DNA of 64,000 nucleotides. Origin: Metarhizium brunneum (Eukaryota > Ascomycota > Sordariomycetes > Hypocreales > Clavicipitaceae). This document shows positions 22,714-34,166 of the stretch, in pieces. The stretch spans positions 1,612,001-1,676,000 of the forward strand of contig NC_089428.1 of NCBI RefSeq assembly GCF_013426205.1, in the 5' to 3' direction. The notes below the pieces were generated by a model, which worked only from the letters and a program-made list of their open reading frames with translations, made no database searches and was not told where the DNA came from. A program made the translations under genes and the position numbers. Position 1 is the stretch's first letter, and each line of letters starts with the position of its first letter.

Positions 22714-24496
22714 GATGACGTGAATGGTTTGAAGTCTTTTTGGGTAGGGGGTGTAAAAGTGCTTGTTTTCTCTGAAGACTGTGTGTTGACAGAAGTTGAG
22801 GGGACAGCTGGGCGAACAGTTTCGATGGGGAGGATCAAGGTCCCTTTTAAATCTGTTTCGACAACCGCTAAAGGGTGGCCAAGATCCCCGGCGTCAGCTC
22901 CTTCCCCCACTTTCAACCGCCACAACCAGAACAACCCCTCTTTACCACCATCTAGTTTGTACGGCGATAAAGTTCACCAGGCGTGCGCCGGTGCTAATTG
23001 AGTAGAGCAGGTGGCGAATGACGTTGTGGGAGAGTCTGATCTGCTGTGCTATCATCGATCACCCCCCATGACAAGGATCTCGGTAGTTGAAAACAGCACT
23101 GATTCGTGCTCCGGACATCGCTCTATCACGCCGAACAGCGACCACCGTGCCCCTCTACTGCATTTCAAGCCGGGGATTTGGTGGGCTGCCACGATGCTGC
23201 CACGGTGCAGCACTGCAGGACTGTCGAAGAGTCTGGTGGAAGGGTGAAATGGAACCTCACCCGACGTTTTTGGTAGGTGGCAGCATCCAGAGATCGGGAA
23301 ACTTTGCTGCGTCGCAACTTTCGATGCATGGACTAGTCATGGGTCTAGCATGTCAGCCCTGGAAGGAGGACCAATGACCATGTAATGGAACTGCTACTTC
23401 CGGACTGAACACATCATCGACGCTTGCTGCATGTCACCCACAAGACTGCGAGGGAGCAATGACATGGCTTGTCAGTTGAACTCCTTGCCGCGATAGCCAG
23501 GGTCGGCGTTGATACCGGATCACTTGATCAGAGGGGTGTTTCACCGATCTGTATGGTCCTTGTCGCCGCTTCGTTCAAAAGAAAGCGGCCATTCATTGTT
23601 CCCATTGTTCGCACAGGAGAAGCCACTCGTCAACAAAGTTCTCCGAGACACAGTTTTACAATTGCATGGAATGCTGTTGTTGCGGCTGTATGCAGAATCT
23701 TGGCAAAGTCTGACGAGGCCAATGCGCATCAAAGGTCAATGCCAGGCACAGCATGACGAGCCTACAGCAAGTCGGTTTGTGTTGCCGCTATCAACCAGAC
23801 CCCACCCCGCATCTGGGATCTGGGACTTTCAGAAGTTATGTCCGGTACTCATCGGATCAGACCTGACTCTCCAGAGTAAGAGCGACGCTTGGCACCTATC
23901 AATTGATCCCTCCCTGCAAGCGGCATTGTACTGACGTTGTCGGCGTCGGCACGAATATCCCTCAGCACCATTCGATCAGGTGTTGTGGTCATATGTCTTC
24001 TCAAATCGTCTAGTGACGCAGGACAACACATACGGTGACATACCCGATGGGCCGATTCTGCTGGGCACGCAGCCTAGTCGAGGAACGGCACGACTCAGTC
24101 AATACTTTGAGATCAAAATCCGCACGAACCACATACACCAGATAGCTTGAATGATCTCTACATCATCTGAATTTTTCTTTTGCACAGCCAGTAGGGAAAC
24201 ACGAAACTACAGAATATTACGGAGTAGTCCGTATGGTATTTCAATTCTGGGTACCACCATTTCGATACTGCCTAATTTCTGCGTTCAAAGACATCGCCAA
24301 TCTAAAGCCCTGGCAGTCTTTGACGATGATTCCTCTCATGCCACCAATTATCAGGCTTGTTCCCATCATTTCAGCGTAACTTATCACGGATCATCGCCTG
24401 CTTAACTTCTCCTGATCTAGACCGACACCCGCCACATGCGGTGGCTGCCAGCCACTGTCGGATTTGCCCAAAATCAGTTATCCAATGAGACGGAGG
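22714..24496. other. 1.8-kb intergenic region
   Basis: Promoter of the metallothionein and the 3' side of the next minus-strand gene. It holds one exact TACGGAGTA (24218-24226), part of an imperfect palindrome TACGGAGTAGTCCGTA. No coding region was recognised. Confidence 0.5.
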
Positions 24497-25246
24497 TTAA
24501 AACCCGTCACCCTGGCAAGCAGATGACCCCGGAAAACCTTGTCTCCTGTTCCGAGCCTCGATGTTTGTTCGTGCCTCGTTCTTGCTGCATCTGTTTTCTT
24601 CGGTAATACCCAGCTCAACGCCGAAAGCTGATCTGATGATTGGTCGGGGAAGCTGGCCGCCTATTGTGTACGACACCTCGGCATAGGCGAAGCTCAGAGC
24701 CTCTTGAAGGAACAAGTTGACATCAAACTGAATTCCATACCTCAAGGCTGGATTCTCCGGTTTGGGGATGACGTGGTGCCAGGTGCGAATATACATGGAC
24801 GTTACCCATATAAATGTGCGCGTCACGGTGCCGTATGACCCCAGTGCCAGCCAGTCAAGGTAGGTTGTGAGCTCTCTGCAAAGGATTTCTGGAATGCGTA
24901 AAACTCTCACCAGACCGACAACCTGACAATGAAGGCGCGGCGAGCTCTTGATTTGCTGCCGTGATAGCTGGAAGAGCGTGGGGGCAGGGTAGCTTATCAC
25001 GTCTTGTCTTGCCAAAGCATACCAGATGCCGTCCTGATTTCCACGGTGGAAGTAGAGGCCCCAGTTGAACTCTTCCTGGGCTAGGTCCTGAGCGCAGTGG
25101 ATTTCGTATGTGGCTATGTCAAGTCCGCGAGACGATTTGGGGTGGAAGTTGTGCCTCGATGATGCATCGGCGTCTTCGATGTGGTACGGGAGAGAAATGG
25201 TTACGTAGAGAGAACCCGGCTCCAGGTCCCTGATCGGAGAAGCCAT
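24497..25246 (-). CDS. Hypothetical protein, 249 residues
   Basis: An uninterrupted frame beginning MASPIRDLEPGSLYVTISLP. The composition is protein-like: amphipathic segments, a Trp/Tyr-rich middle (EEFNWGLYFHRGNQDGIWYALA; WLALGSYGTVTRTFIWVTSMY) and a basic, Asn/Arg-rich tail. No catalytic motif, signal peptide or clear membrane segment is visible, and I do not recognise the family. The frame is open a further 40 codons upstream, to 25366, but that extension looks less coding, so I prefer the internal ATG at 25244-25246. No introns are needed. It could be a lineage-specific gene or a diverged member of a fungal family of unknown function. Confidence 0.5.
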   Translation of the reverse strand: MASPIRDLEPGSLYVTISLPYHIEDADASSRHNFHPKSSRGLDIATYEIHCAQDLAQEEFNWGLYFHRGNQDGIWYALARQDVISYPAPTLFQLSRQQIKSSPRLHCQVVGLVRVLRIPEILCRELTTYLDWLALGSYGTVTRTFIWVTSMYIRTWHHVIPKPENPALRYGIQFDVNLFLQEALSFAYAEVSYTIGGQLPRPIIRSAFGVELGITEENRCSKNEARTNIEARNRRQGFPGSSACQGDGF

Positions 25247-26732
25247 GATGGCGGCGCGTATTCTGCTGGGGGGATGGCCGCGCAGTATGAGTTTTGCTGA
25301 ATGACTAGAATTGAGAAAGAATGTAAGACGGAGCGGCGAGGACCAGTCAACGATGTCGGGTAACACAAGCTGATTGCTTCCTTTGAATATGCGCAGGTTT
25401 TGTTGTATTGAACCAAGATGGCCGTTACAACAAACACATATACAACAGACGCACTAGTTGACCTGTACACATTCATTCACAGGGACGTCTGGATTCACAG
25501 TCACTTGGGCTGCCTGCGCCATTTCTTCAAAACAATGGGATTGAGCAGAGTACTCAAGCACCTAAATCTTGACCAGACTCTATCAACGAAAACACGGACA
25601 GCCGGCAACTGCTGGCATACGAGTGGCACTGAACCTGCACAGCTGGCAGGGTGTTTTGCTTGCCTGGTACATAGGTACGTGACCGATTGCAGCAAAACTC
25701 CGCAACAACAACATCAATTGAAATGAGGGTGGGACATATGCGCCGAGAGGAGACAGAGCCCGAGGCCACAAGATGAAACCTGGTATCTACATGTAAGCCT
25801 TCACGGCTCTTCTTATAGGTGCGCATCTTGACACCCGGGCCGACCGACGCCTTCTTCCTCGGCGATGGGCTCAAATGGGCTCGTTTCAAAAATAGCGCCA
25901 AGAATGAAGGTGGGTTGGCTGTTCAGAGTAGATAATAATCCCTTGTGTCTAGATGTCTGACCGCAGGAGTGCAGAGTATTGTCCGTGATCGTTGATGCAC
26001 ATGTGCACATGTGGCGGCATCAAATGTTGGGGCTCCTGGGGCTCCAGATAACGACCAGGGCCTGGCACCTTGAGCTCCATGTCCTCGCCCCGGGTGCCAG
26101 CGTTGGCTGTTTGCGCGCCTATCAGGAGGCCCGGAGGACTGGAGAGCTTTAAAGATGAACGAACACATGCAGGGGAGCTCCACAATCCCCCGGTGCCATC
26201 TGTCAAATTCTGCAAGCTGAACAGCTATCGACTGCTCTGTAGTCGACCCCAGTTTTGTTCAATGTTCAATGTTCCCTTTCGCGGCGACCGGACCCATGTG
26301 GACAAAAATGAGGTCATTGGACACTGGTCGCATAAATAAGAGGTGGCGGCTTGCGACCCTCACTCGCTGTGCCATTCCCATTGCTAGCAACACCCTCCGA
26401 GGCCTAATTGGAAACGGCTGATCTCGTTCAGGACCATCTCGCATATCGCATGCGCTTCCCTGGCCCTTGCGTTGCCTGCATTGCATTTCTCTTCACCTGA
26501 CCTGGAACCAGTTGACATCGCCAACCAGACAACCAACAGAGCTAGATCCGGGTTTTGAGGAGGGGCAGCTCTCGTGCCACCTGCGGGGTTGAAACAGCAC
26601 GAACATTGAAGGTGACAACGTTCAAAATTCACCATTTGGCCCATCCAAAGCTCAACATTGCACAGACAAACGCGCTTAGATGTGGAAACCCTCGTCGTCG
26701 CTCCATCGTCCTGAATTCTGATAGCTGTCATC
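25247..26732. other. Divergent intergenic region upstream of galactokinase
   Basis: No gene was recognised. It contains a perfect tandem TTCAATGTTCAATGTT (26258-26273) and AACATTGAA at 26602-26610, 475 and 131 nt upstream of the galactokinase start. Confidence 0.55.
26258..26273. repeat. Tandem heptamer (TTCAATG)2TT
   Basis: Two overlapping exact TTCAATGTT copies with a 7-nt period. The identical 16-mer occurs at 34127-34142; inverted near-copies are at 40286-40301 (one mismatch) and 53431-53446 (two mismatches). Confidence 0.85.
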
Positions 26733-28385
26733 ATGGCCGGATCCGTGCCCGTTGCCGGCTCCCTTGCCGACATCTATCCGACTGCTGCTTTGGCTACAGA
26801 AGCACCGAGATGGAACGACTTGCTCTCCTCGTTTGAGAAAGCCTACGGCCACAAACCTAGTTTTGTTGCGCGTTCTCCAGGAAGAGTAAACATCCTCGGC
26901 GAGCACATCGATTATTCGCTATACTCAGTCTTGCCCATGGCCATCACAGCGGATGCCATCATGGCCGTATCGTCAGCTCCCCTTGCAGAGGGGGCCTCTA
27001 CACTGAAAGTGAGGATTGGGAACGTGGAAGAGTCCAAGTTTGCCGCAAGCGAGTTTGACGTGCCTGTCGATGCCGACGTCGACATTGATGCCTCAAAGTT
27101 TGAGTGGACCAATTACTTCAAGAGTGGACTTCGTGGTGCCATGAAGCTGCTTCGGAAAAAGCGTGGTCAAGATTTCAAGGGCGTCAACATGGAAATCATG
27201 GTCGATGGCACAGTCCCTGTTGGTGGAGGGCTGAGTTCTAGCGCCGCGATTGTTACTGCCAGTGCTCTCGCCGTCATGAAAGCCAACGGCGTGGATGCGG
27301 TGGACAAGACAGAACTGACGGAGCTGGCTATTGTAAGCGAGCGAGCTGTCGGCGTCAACTCTGGCGGGTAAGCAGTTGCATTTTCTGAAACGACTTCAAG
27401 CAGTGGGAAAAGGGAGAGGCTGACCTTCACGTTCCGTAGCATGGACCAAGCGGCATCCGTGTTTTCAGAGCCAGGTTCTGCTCTGTTCGTATCATTCAGC
27501 CCCCGGCTCGAGGCTCGTCCGGTCAAAATCCCCCCAACTCGGCCAGAGCTATGCTTCCTTATTGCACAGAGCTTTGTCACTGCAAACAAACATGTCACTG
27601 GCCCTATTCACTACAATCTCCGTGTCGTTGAGGTGAGTTTTGCGGCGGCATACTTGAACGCCGTTCTCAACCCGTCGGGGACGCGCCTACCCGTTGATGC
27701 TGGGCCGTTGGGCATCAGTCTTCAGGGGTTTCATGACACGTACTTTTACCACGCCAACGCATCGGACTACTCAGCCGCGAAGAGCCTGACAAAAGAAGGA
27801 GAATTAGAGAAGCTCATTGCCGTCACGAAGGAGACCCTCACTCAAGAGGAGGGATACACCCGAGAGGAGATCGCCAAAGTTCTCAGCGTGACCGTGCAAG
27901 AACTCGAAAACCAGTTCACGGCCAAAATTCCCATCAGAGCAGAGAGATTCATGCTGCGACAGCGGGCTCTTCACGTCTTTACCGAAGCACTGCGCGTTCT
28001 GAAATTTCTCACCCTTTTAGAGCGCCCTGTGCACACCGGGGCATCGGATACAACGCGCTTCAACAAGGAGTTGGGAAGCATTATGAATGAAACCCAGGAC
28101 TCTTGCCGTATCCTCTATGAAAACAGTTGCCCGGAAAACGACAAAATCTGCCAGATTGCCTTGGAAGCTGGGTCCTATGGAAGTCGTCAAACTGGGGCTG
28201 GTTGGGGTGGGTGCAGCGTCCATTTGATTTCAGTGGACAAGGTGGAACAGGTGAAAGAAGCCCTGGAGCGTGAATACTATTCCAAAATGAAGCTCACAGA
28301 GGACCAAAAGGCCCAGGCAATGGTCGTAAGTAAGCCAGCAGGAGGCAGTGCGTTGTACATAGTCAGTGATGATGCGATAAGCTGA
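26733..28385 (+). CDS. GAL1: Galactokinase
   Basis: A GHMP-family kinase (EC 2.7.1.6) that phosphorylates galactose at C1, entering the Leloir pathway in the cytosol. Two exons, 26733-27367 and 27440-28385, give 526 residues; the 72-nt intron interrupts the Gly codon of NSGG-MDQAAS. Visible motifs: the galactokinase signature PGRVNILGEHIDY (49-61), the phosphate-binding loop GGGLSSSAA (164-172), the catalytic-base Asp214 in GGMDQAAS, and motif 3 GAGWGGCSV (464-472). The length and insertions match fungal Gal1 rather than the shorter bacterial GalK. All catalytic elements are intact, so it is presumably a functional kinase; the regulator-type paralogue Gal3 of yeasts is an alternative only outside filamentous fungi. 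No other GAL gene is adjacent. Confidence 0.96.
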
Positions 28386-30404
28386 ACTCTCCAGTCCGTG
28401 AGAAAGCCTATCAGGCACTATACTTTGGCAGCCTCTGGAGACAACCAATTACGCCATTACTCCCAATTCGAAAGCTGAAAATCTGCTTCAAGCCCCTTGA
28501 ATGAGTCGTCAAGGCCAACGTGATTCTCAGCATGACGCTAACTGGTTCCATCACAAGCCTGGGAGTGAGTATGAATAAGGAAAACTCCCTGATATTTGCG
28601 ATATCGGATGAGGTGTAATCTATGACAGAGGCAACGGCATGCAATTTTAATGATTGTAGCCTCTTTGCACAATAATTTGTCTTTGTTTCAGCCACAGCCT
28701 CGTAATTCAACCTCGAAGCCAGGGCACCGACGCCAACTGCAAAACCGTATTCTAGTTTTACGATGAGCCCTACTGTCTTTTCACGGCGTTGGACTGCCTA
28801 AAAGTTGGGCGCTACGTTCCATGTTACGCCTCCTTCTTGGAAGCGAGGATGGTGCGGTTACGGGAGGCGCCAGGCCGGAATGGACTGCGGAGATGCCCCA
28901 TGACTCCCCATACAGTTATCCTACGGCAATCCATGTGGTCGAACGTAGACTACAGGAGAGGCGTTTACCTTTCTTCCCACAGTCAATTCGGCTGGCCCCT
29001 GAAACGATGCAACGAGTCCTTTGGATGAAGCTTGAAAGAGGGGGAAGAGAAGGCTGTGCGAGTAGCAAGAGAGCAGGTAACATGGCTCGAGCAGGTAGTA
29101 TCAAAGTCAAATCTAGGTTCTCGAGCGTCCCACCTATGACGGCGGCATTTGCCGATGAAGCGCTCCCATTCTTACAAGATATCTCTCTCGACGGAGAGTG
29201 TGAGCGAAGAGATGAGGTGACGCCGGCGGTCTATCACAACCGGCCGACGTGCAAAGCGCAAGGTGCAAGGTCGCGGAAACGCGTGTACAGGATACTACAC
29301 ACCATTGCCTTGATTCTTTGATATTTGCCATGAAAATGTAGCAGACTTGTTGGCCAATGTCTCACCATTCCGGCACGGCATTGTCCGTGCTTCCCACAGA
29401 TTGACCGGAGACACCGGCCGAAGCAAGTGGGTCCCGGAAGGCGCTCTCCGCGCCGGCCACCCCTTTTTGCCCTCGGCCTCGCGTTGTTATCCAGACACGA
29501 GGCACAGACCAGTGGAAGAACCCGACTGTGCGTTCAATGTTTCCGCGTCCTACAGCAACATGTCTTGTGCGCCATGTCGTGTCGCTAGGGGGCGTGTCGT
29601 ACCACGCCGTCGCACTTGCAGTCAGTGCACTTCGTATGTATGGCGAGATAAATGCGGCTGGTGACAAGTCCATACATGGTAGTTTTAACGACTCTGCCAA
29701 AATTGGAGGCCTCTTACAAGAGAAGCTCTTATTTTGGGAGATGTTCTGTTTTTCCTTGCAACACAAGCATACATTCATACATCGCTGTACGTGGTAGTAT
29801 GGCGCGTGATGGCGAGGTACCTCAATCTGGTTAATCAACGTTCTGCCCCTCTTCCCCCCTTTTTACTGTTGTAATATTACACGTAAATCAGGCATTGTAC
29901 GAAAAGAACGTACATGCCTGCTTTGCTTAGGACGCCATTGAGTAACGTTCTAGAAGCGAGTTTGCTCTCTCACGGTACAGCACCAACAACCAACACACAA
30001 TAATGACGGCTCTTCCTCTTTTCTTGTCCTGTTTTGAAGATTGCCAGTCGGAGAATATAGTTATGCAGTTGGGTCAACATGTCGGCAATGACAAGCAGGC
30101 GAAGCTACGCACGCAGCATTGGGGGGGAAGGGAGAGGGGGGATGCTACACAAGCTGCATACGACGTCGATAAGGCTGGATTAGACTTTTTGCTAATGGAG
30201 CAGATATACACAGGCACTGGGCTGAAAAAGTCACGACATGGAAAAGCATGGCCACAGGCCCAGACAAGCTCCCCCAGACCAGCAGTTTGAACGGTGAAAG
30301 GGAGGGAGGGGGTTTCTTCTTTGCCCACTCCCGCGTTACCAAACGGAGGACGCCCGATGAATATTGCAAGTCTCCTTCTTCAGTCGAGCCCTTCCCGCGC
30401 CGTC

Positions 30405-30424
30405 CACGTATGTATACATACGTG
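30405..30424. repeat. Perfect 20-bp palindrome
   Basis: CACGTATGTATACATACGTG equals its reverse complement. It contains the GTATGTA word that recurs in intergenic DNA here, for example near 7172, 10126, 35255 and 47010. Confidence 0.75.
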
Positions 30425-32618
30425 AGCGTAGATGGCGGCCTCGGCAGTTTACGGATGCTGATCTGCGCCGTATGCATGTGCTCCGTACGGAGCGCAAGCT
30501 CCCTATTTTGTCCCCCTTCTCGATCTAGCCTCTTTGGATAGTATAACAGGTCAGACGATGAGGATAATTGCGGGTTAAATAACGCCAATGATTGCCCAGA
30601 GGTTCGTGGGGGCGGCAAGACAAATACAAAAGCAGCCAGTCAGTGACAGAGGCAGACGGGGGAGAAGATGAAAAGAATAGTAGTACTGAGCCTGGGGAAT
30701 GTATTGGGGGCCAGCCGATGGCTTGGCTCGCTGTCCCCTCCCGCTGTCTCAAGTTATGGGGGTAAATTTTGGCCTTTTTGTTTTGGTCCTGTATGATTCT
30801 AGATTATATCGTGATTTCTCACCCATGACTGCTGACGGCCATCCATACTGGGGACACGCGCCATCTACCGCTGCTGCCGGAGGCGTGTTCAGGAAGACAG
30901 AGAGACTTTGGAGAGTAATTGTATGTACGTACTTGTATGTATTAGTGGTGCAGTCTGGTGATTGTCCGTTGCCTGCCTAGAGGATGCTCAATTGCCCCGG
31001 ATTTGCATTCTCTGCCAAAACGAATTAGACTATGGAATGTCCCGCGACCTGTCGCCCCCCTATCTCGCCTTTCGGTGACCCAATCTTGTTTAATCCCCCC
31101 GTATGCCTGCTGCGGGTTGGCAGGGTCCCGCAGGTCATCGGCACGGCTGAGGTGGCGGCTTCAACTTCCCAATCAGACGGATGGCGATCCCCTGATGTAT
31201 GCCCACTTCCCGACAACGGACCGTCAGCCGCAAAGGGCCAACTGTGGTTTCGGTGCCTGCGTGCATGTACAATGCACAATGGAGAAGCAAGCTCCATGTC
31301 TCCTTCTGCGCAGGGGGCGCCGGGGCCTTGCCACCGGGAGGGAACTGCGCAGTTTGTTTGCCTCTGGTGCTAACGCAGACCATGCCGCTCTGTCTTGCGT
31401 GGCATGTGCACCAGTTGACGTCTCGGATTGTCCATGTCTCGCCCAAAAAAAGCTTGTCTTATTGCCAAGCTGACGGATCAGGGCTGAGCCACGGCAAACA
31501 CGGGGCCCAATTGCAGAATCCGGCATGCAGAACAAGGAAGAAGCTGGCTCCGGGCTCATGATGGTGCTCGAGCCAAGATCGATCTCTCGAGAAATACATA
31601 TAATAGCGAATCTATATTCTAACAGAGTGGATAATTCGGGTGTTTGATACCTACCTTAGCACTGCCTGAACGCTGAGATGACCATGATCTCATCAACCAG
31701 CGGTTTGCCGAGTTGTTCCCTGCCATATATCCCAGGGTGACCATGTGTTTGATAGACAGCCATGATTCTTCGACCTGCACAAAAGCAAGTCTTGGCTCCG
31801 TTGGCACACGACCCTCATCTCATAGCAGCGGCACATTCCGAGACAACCTGTTCCAGCGGAAGGGCACACCACAAAGGATGGCTACTACTCCGTACTCGTG
31901 CTCCGTAATGTGTTGATCGTTTGCCTCCAGTCATTCCCGGGCAGCCAAACTTGGCCCGCCCCCAAATAAGACGTCGCCGCCTTCCCCAGCCCGGCCTTGC
32001 GTGGCGCCTGGGTACCTTGGGTAGATTATTCGCGTGGCTTGATCACCTCTATTCGTCTGATCAGTGGCGCTTGTCGCTTCTGGTCCAGTCAAGCGCTGTT
32101 GGTCTGGGCCTTCTGGCTCCATCCTTGGTTTTGGTGGCATGAGACTATGTAGCCCTACGACGTCTATGTCTGGTGGGATTACTCCGTAGCTCTTTTTGAA
32201 ACTAATATTCGCATCCGGCTCCCTAGTGTGTGTTGTGCAGACTGATGAAAAGAGGGGGGAAAAGAAGAAGAGGAGGAGGCCCAACACGCGAGATGAGTAT
32301 CGAGATTGTGTAGCAGTGGTCACTGCCGTGGAGGATTTCCTCGCCAGATGTCTCTTTCAACTCCGTCAAGACCTTCCCGTCCACTCGCTCTTTGCTAGTG
32401 TACGCCTCATGGTGTATGATCTGCAGAGAGATTGGAATTCCTCCGAGCCAGCTTGGTCATCAACAGCCTCATCTATGTGTCGCATGTACGTTTACCGGCA
32501 TAATTCATCGTCAACGGCATACCAACCGAGAATAGAAAAAATGCCCGACTCTTTTCAACGGAGTAAGTCTAGCAGCTGCGCTCGCTTTTGCTCTACATGG
32601 CTCTCTTTGCATCCTTCT

Positions 32619-32643
32619 CACACACACACACACACACACACAC
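32619..32643. repeat. (CA)12 microsatellite
   Basis: Twelve CA units plus a C, followed by CCCACACACA. Confidence 0.95.
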
Positions 32644-34150
32644 CCCACACACAAGCGAGCCCCCAAGCAGCCGGCGCACAGCGACCAGAGACCAAGCGAG
32701 TATGTATTCACGAGACTCTGCTCCCGGCGTCGTGGCAGGCTTGGCATGCTGGATGGCACCCGATGAAACGGCTCGACAAGCATGCCGGGGCGACCCAGCT
32801 GTCCTCCACGGGCAGAAGATTGGCTGGCTGACAACGGCCACAGCCCGATTTATTTCGTTTTTGGCAAGGCTGTGTGGTCCGTCATGATGGAAAATAGCGT
32901 CCCCCGCGTGCCCAGCCCTTGGCCTTGGCAGTCAGAAAGCTCGAGCCGGGGTGGCAGCAGCGGGACGGCTGAAGCGGCAGATCTTCCCTCGGAAGTAAGT
33001 GGTGACGCGGCAGCAGCGCGATCTAACGCTTGGGGAGACGGTTCAGACTCAAACCGTCAATCTGTCAAAAGGCGGTTTAGCTAGGCGCAGCAGGCTGGGC
33101 TAAATATTCTCCTACCGTATGTTGGCCTCGTGGCCTCCGTTTCGTCATGTCTTGCTCTCGGGACGTTGATTGACTGCCTCCATGTCTGCTCATCACACTT
33201 GTATCTTCACTCTGGGGCTGAATGTTGATCCGGGCCTACACTGGCCCACACTGACGTTTTGTTGTTTTGTTCAATGTGGTCTCAACTGGCCTCATGACCG
33301 GGTCTCGGGGGGGATCTCGGCTTGGATCAAGTACCAGACCGGAACCGCATCCGCAGCACTTTTAAAATAAAAAAAGAAGAGGAAGAGGAAAAGGGAAAGG
33401 GAAAAAAAGAGGGGAAAGTCTCTGGTGCCAGTCCCCGTCTTCAAATTGCATGTGCCCACAGAGTTTGGCTGTACATAGCCAATGCCGCAGGAACAGGCAG
33501 GAGCTGTCGGAGCGGTATAACATTTGTGCACGCTGTATGTACACTCTGTACGGGATGCGTCCGGTACATGCAACCAGACTTGACGTGAATGGATGGAATA
33601 CGCCTTGGATGCCTTTTTCCCTAGCTTGCCTCTCATGCTTTGTCATTCCGGAAATGCCGGTGTCCGGCACCGTTGACAGCAGTATCGAGAACCCAGGGGG
33701 GCGCAGAGATGCAAGAATGAGACATGAGGCGATGCTGCGAGCCCAAATGTCTGTCGGCTGGCAACCGGCTTTCGGCCAGGAGGTGCCGGAGAGCTTTGTC
33801 TCAAACTCAACTACGGAGTACTACAGGCAGAATTAAAAATAAATTTGGTCACTGGTCCCAAAAAAAGGGCGAGTGCCCAAGTAACAATGGAGTAATTACG
33901 AGCACGGGGAACCGAGTACCAGGCCGGACCAGACTCCAGATTGAACAAAAAAAGTGAGCAAATGGCACCAGGGCCTTATCCGACAAGCATGCCTCATGGC
34001 CTCTTCCTTCCTTTTTTTAAACCCCTTCAAATCAACCACCCTTGTTGCTCCCTCCCGTCCCGAGCAGACGGCTGCCCGTGGTCCTTGGGGCTTGAACAGG
34101 GGCCAGCCGATTGCCAGTCTGGTCCCTTCAATGTTCAATGTTGATACATG

Positions 34151-34166
34151 TACGGAGTACGGAGTA
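34151..34166. repeat. Tandem heptamer (TACGGAG)2TA
   Basis: Two overlapping exact TACGGAGTA copies with a 7-nt period, eight bases after the end of the doubled TTCAATG at 34127-34142. The identical 16-mer recurs at 39509-39524. Confidence 0.85.
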
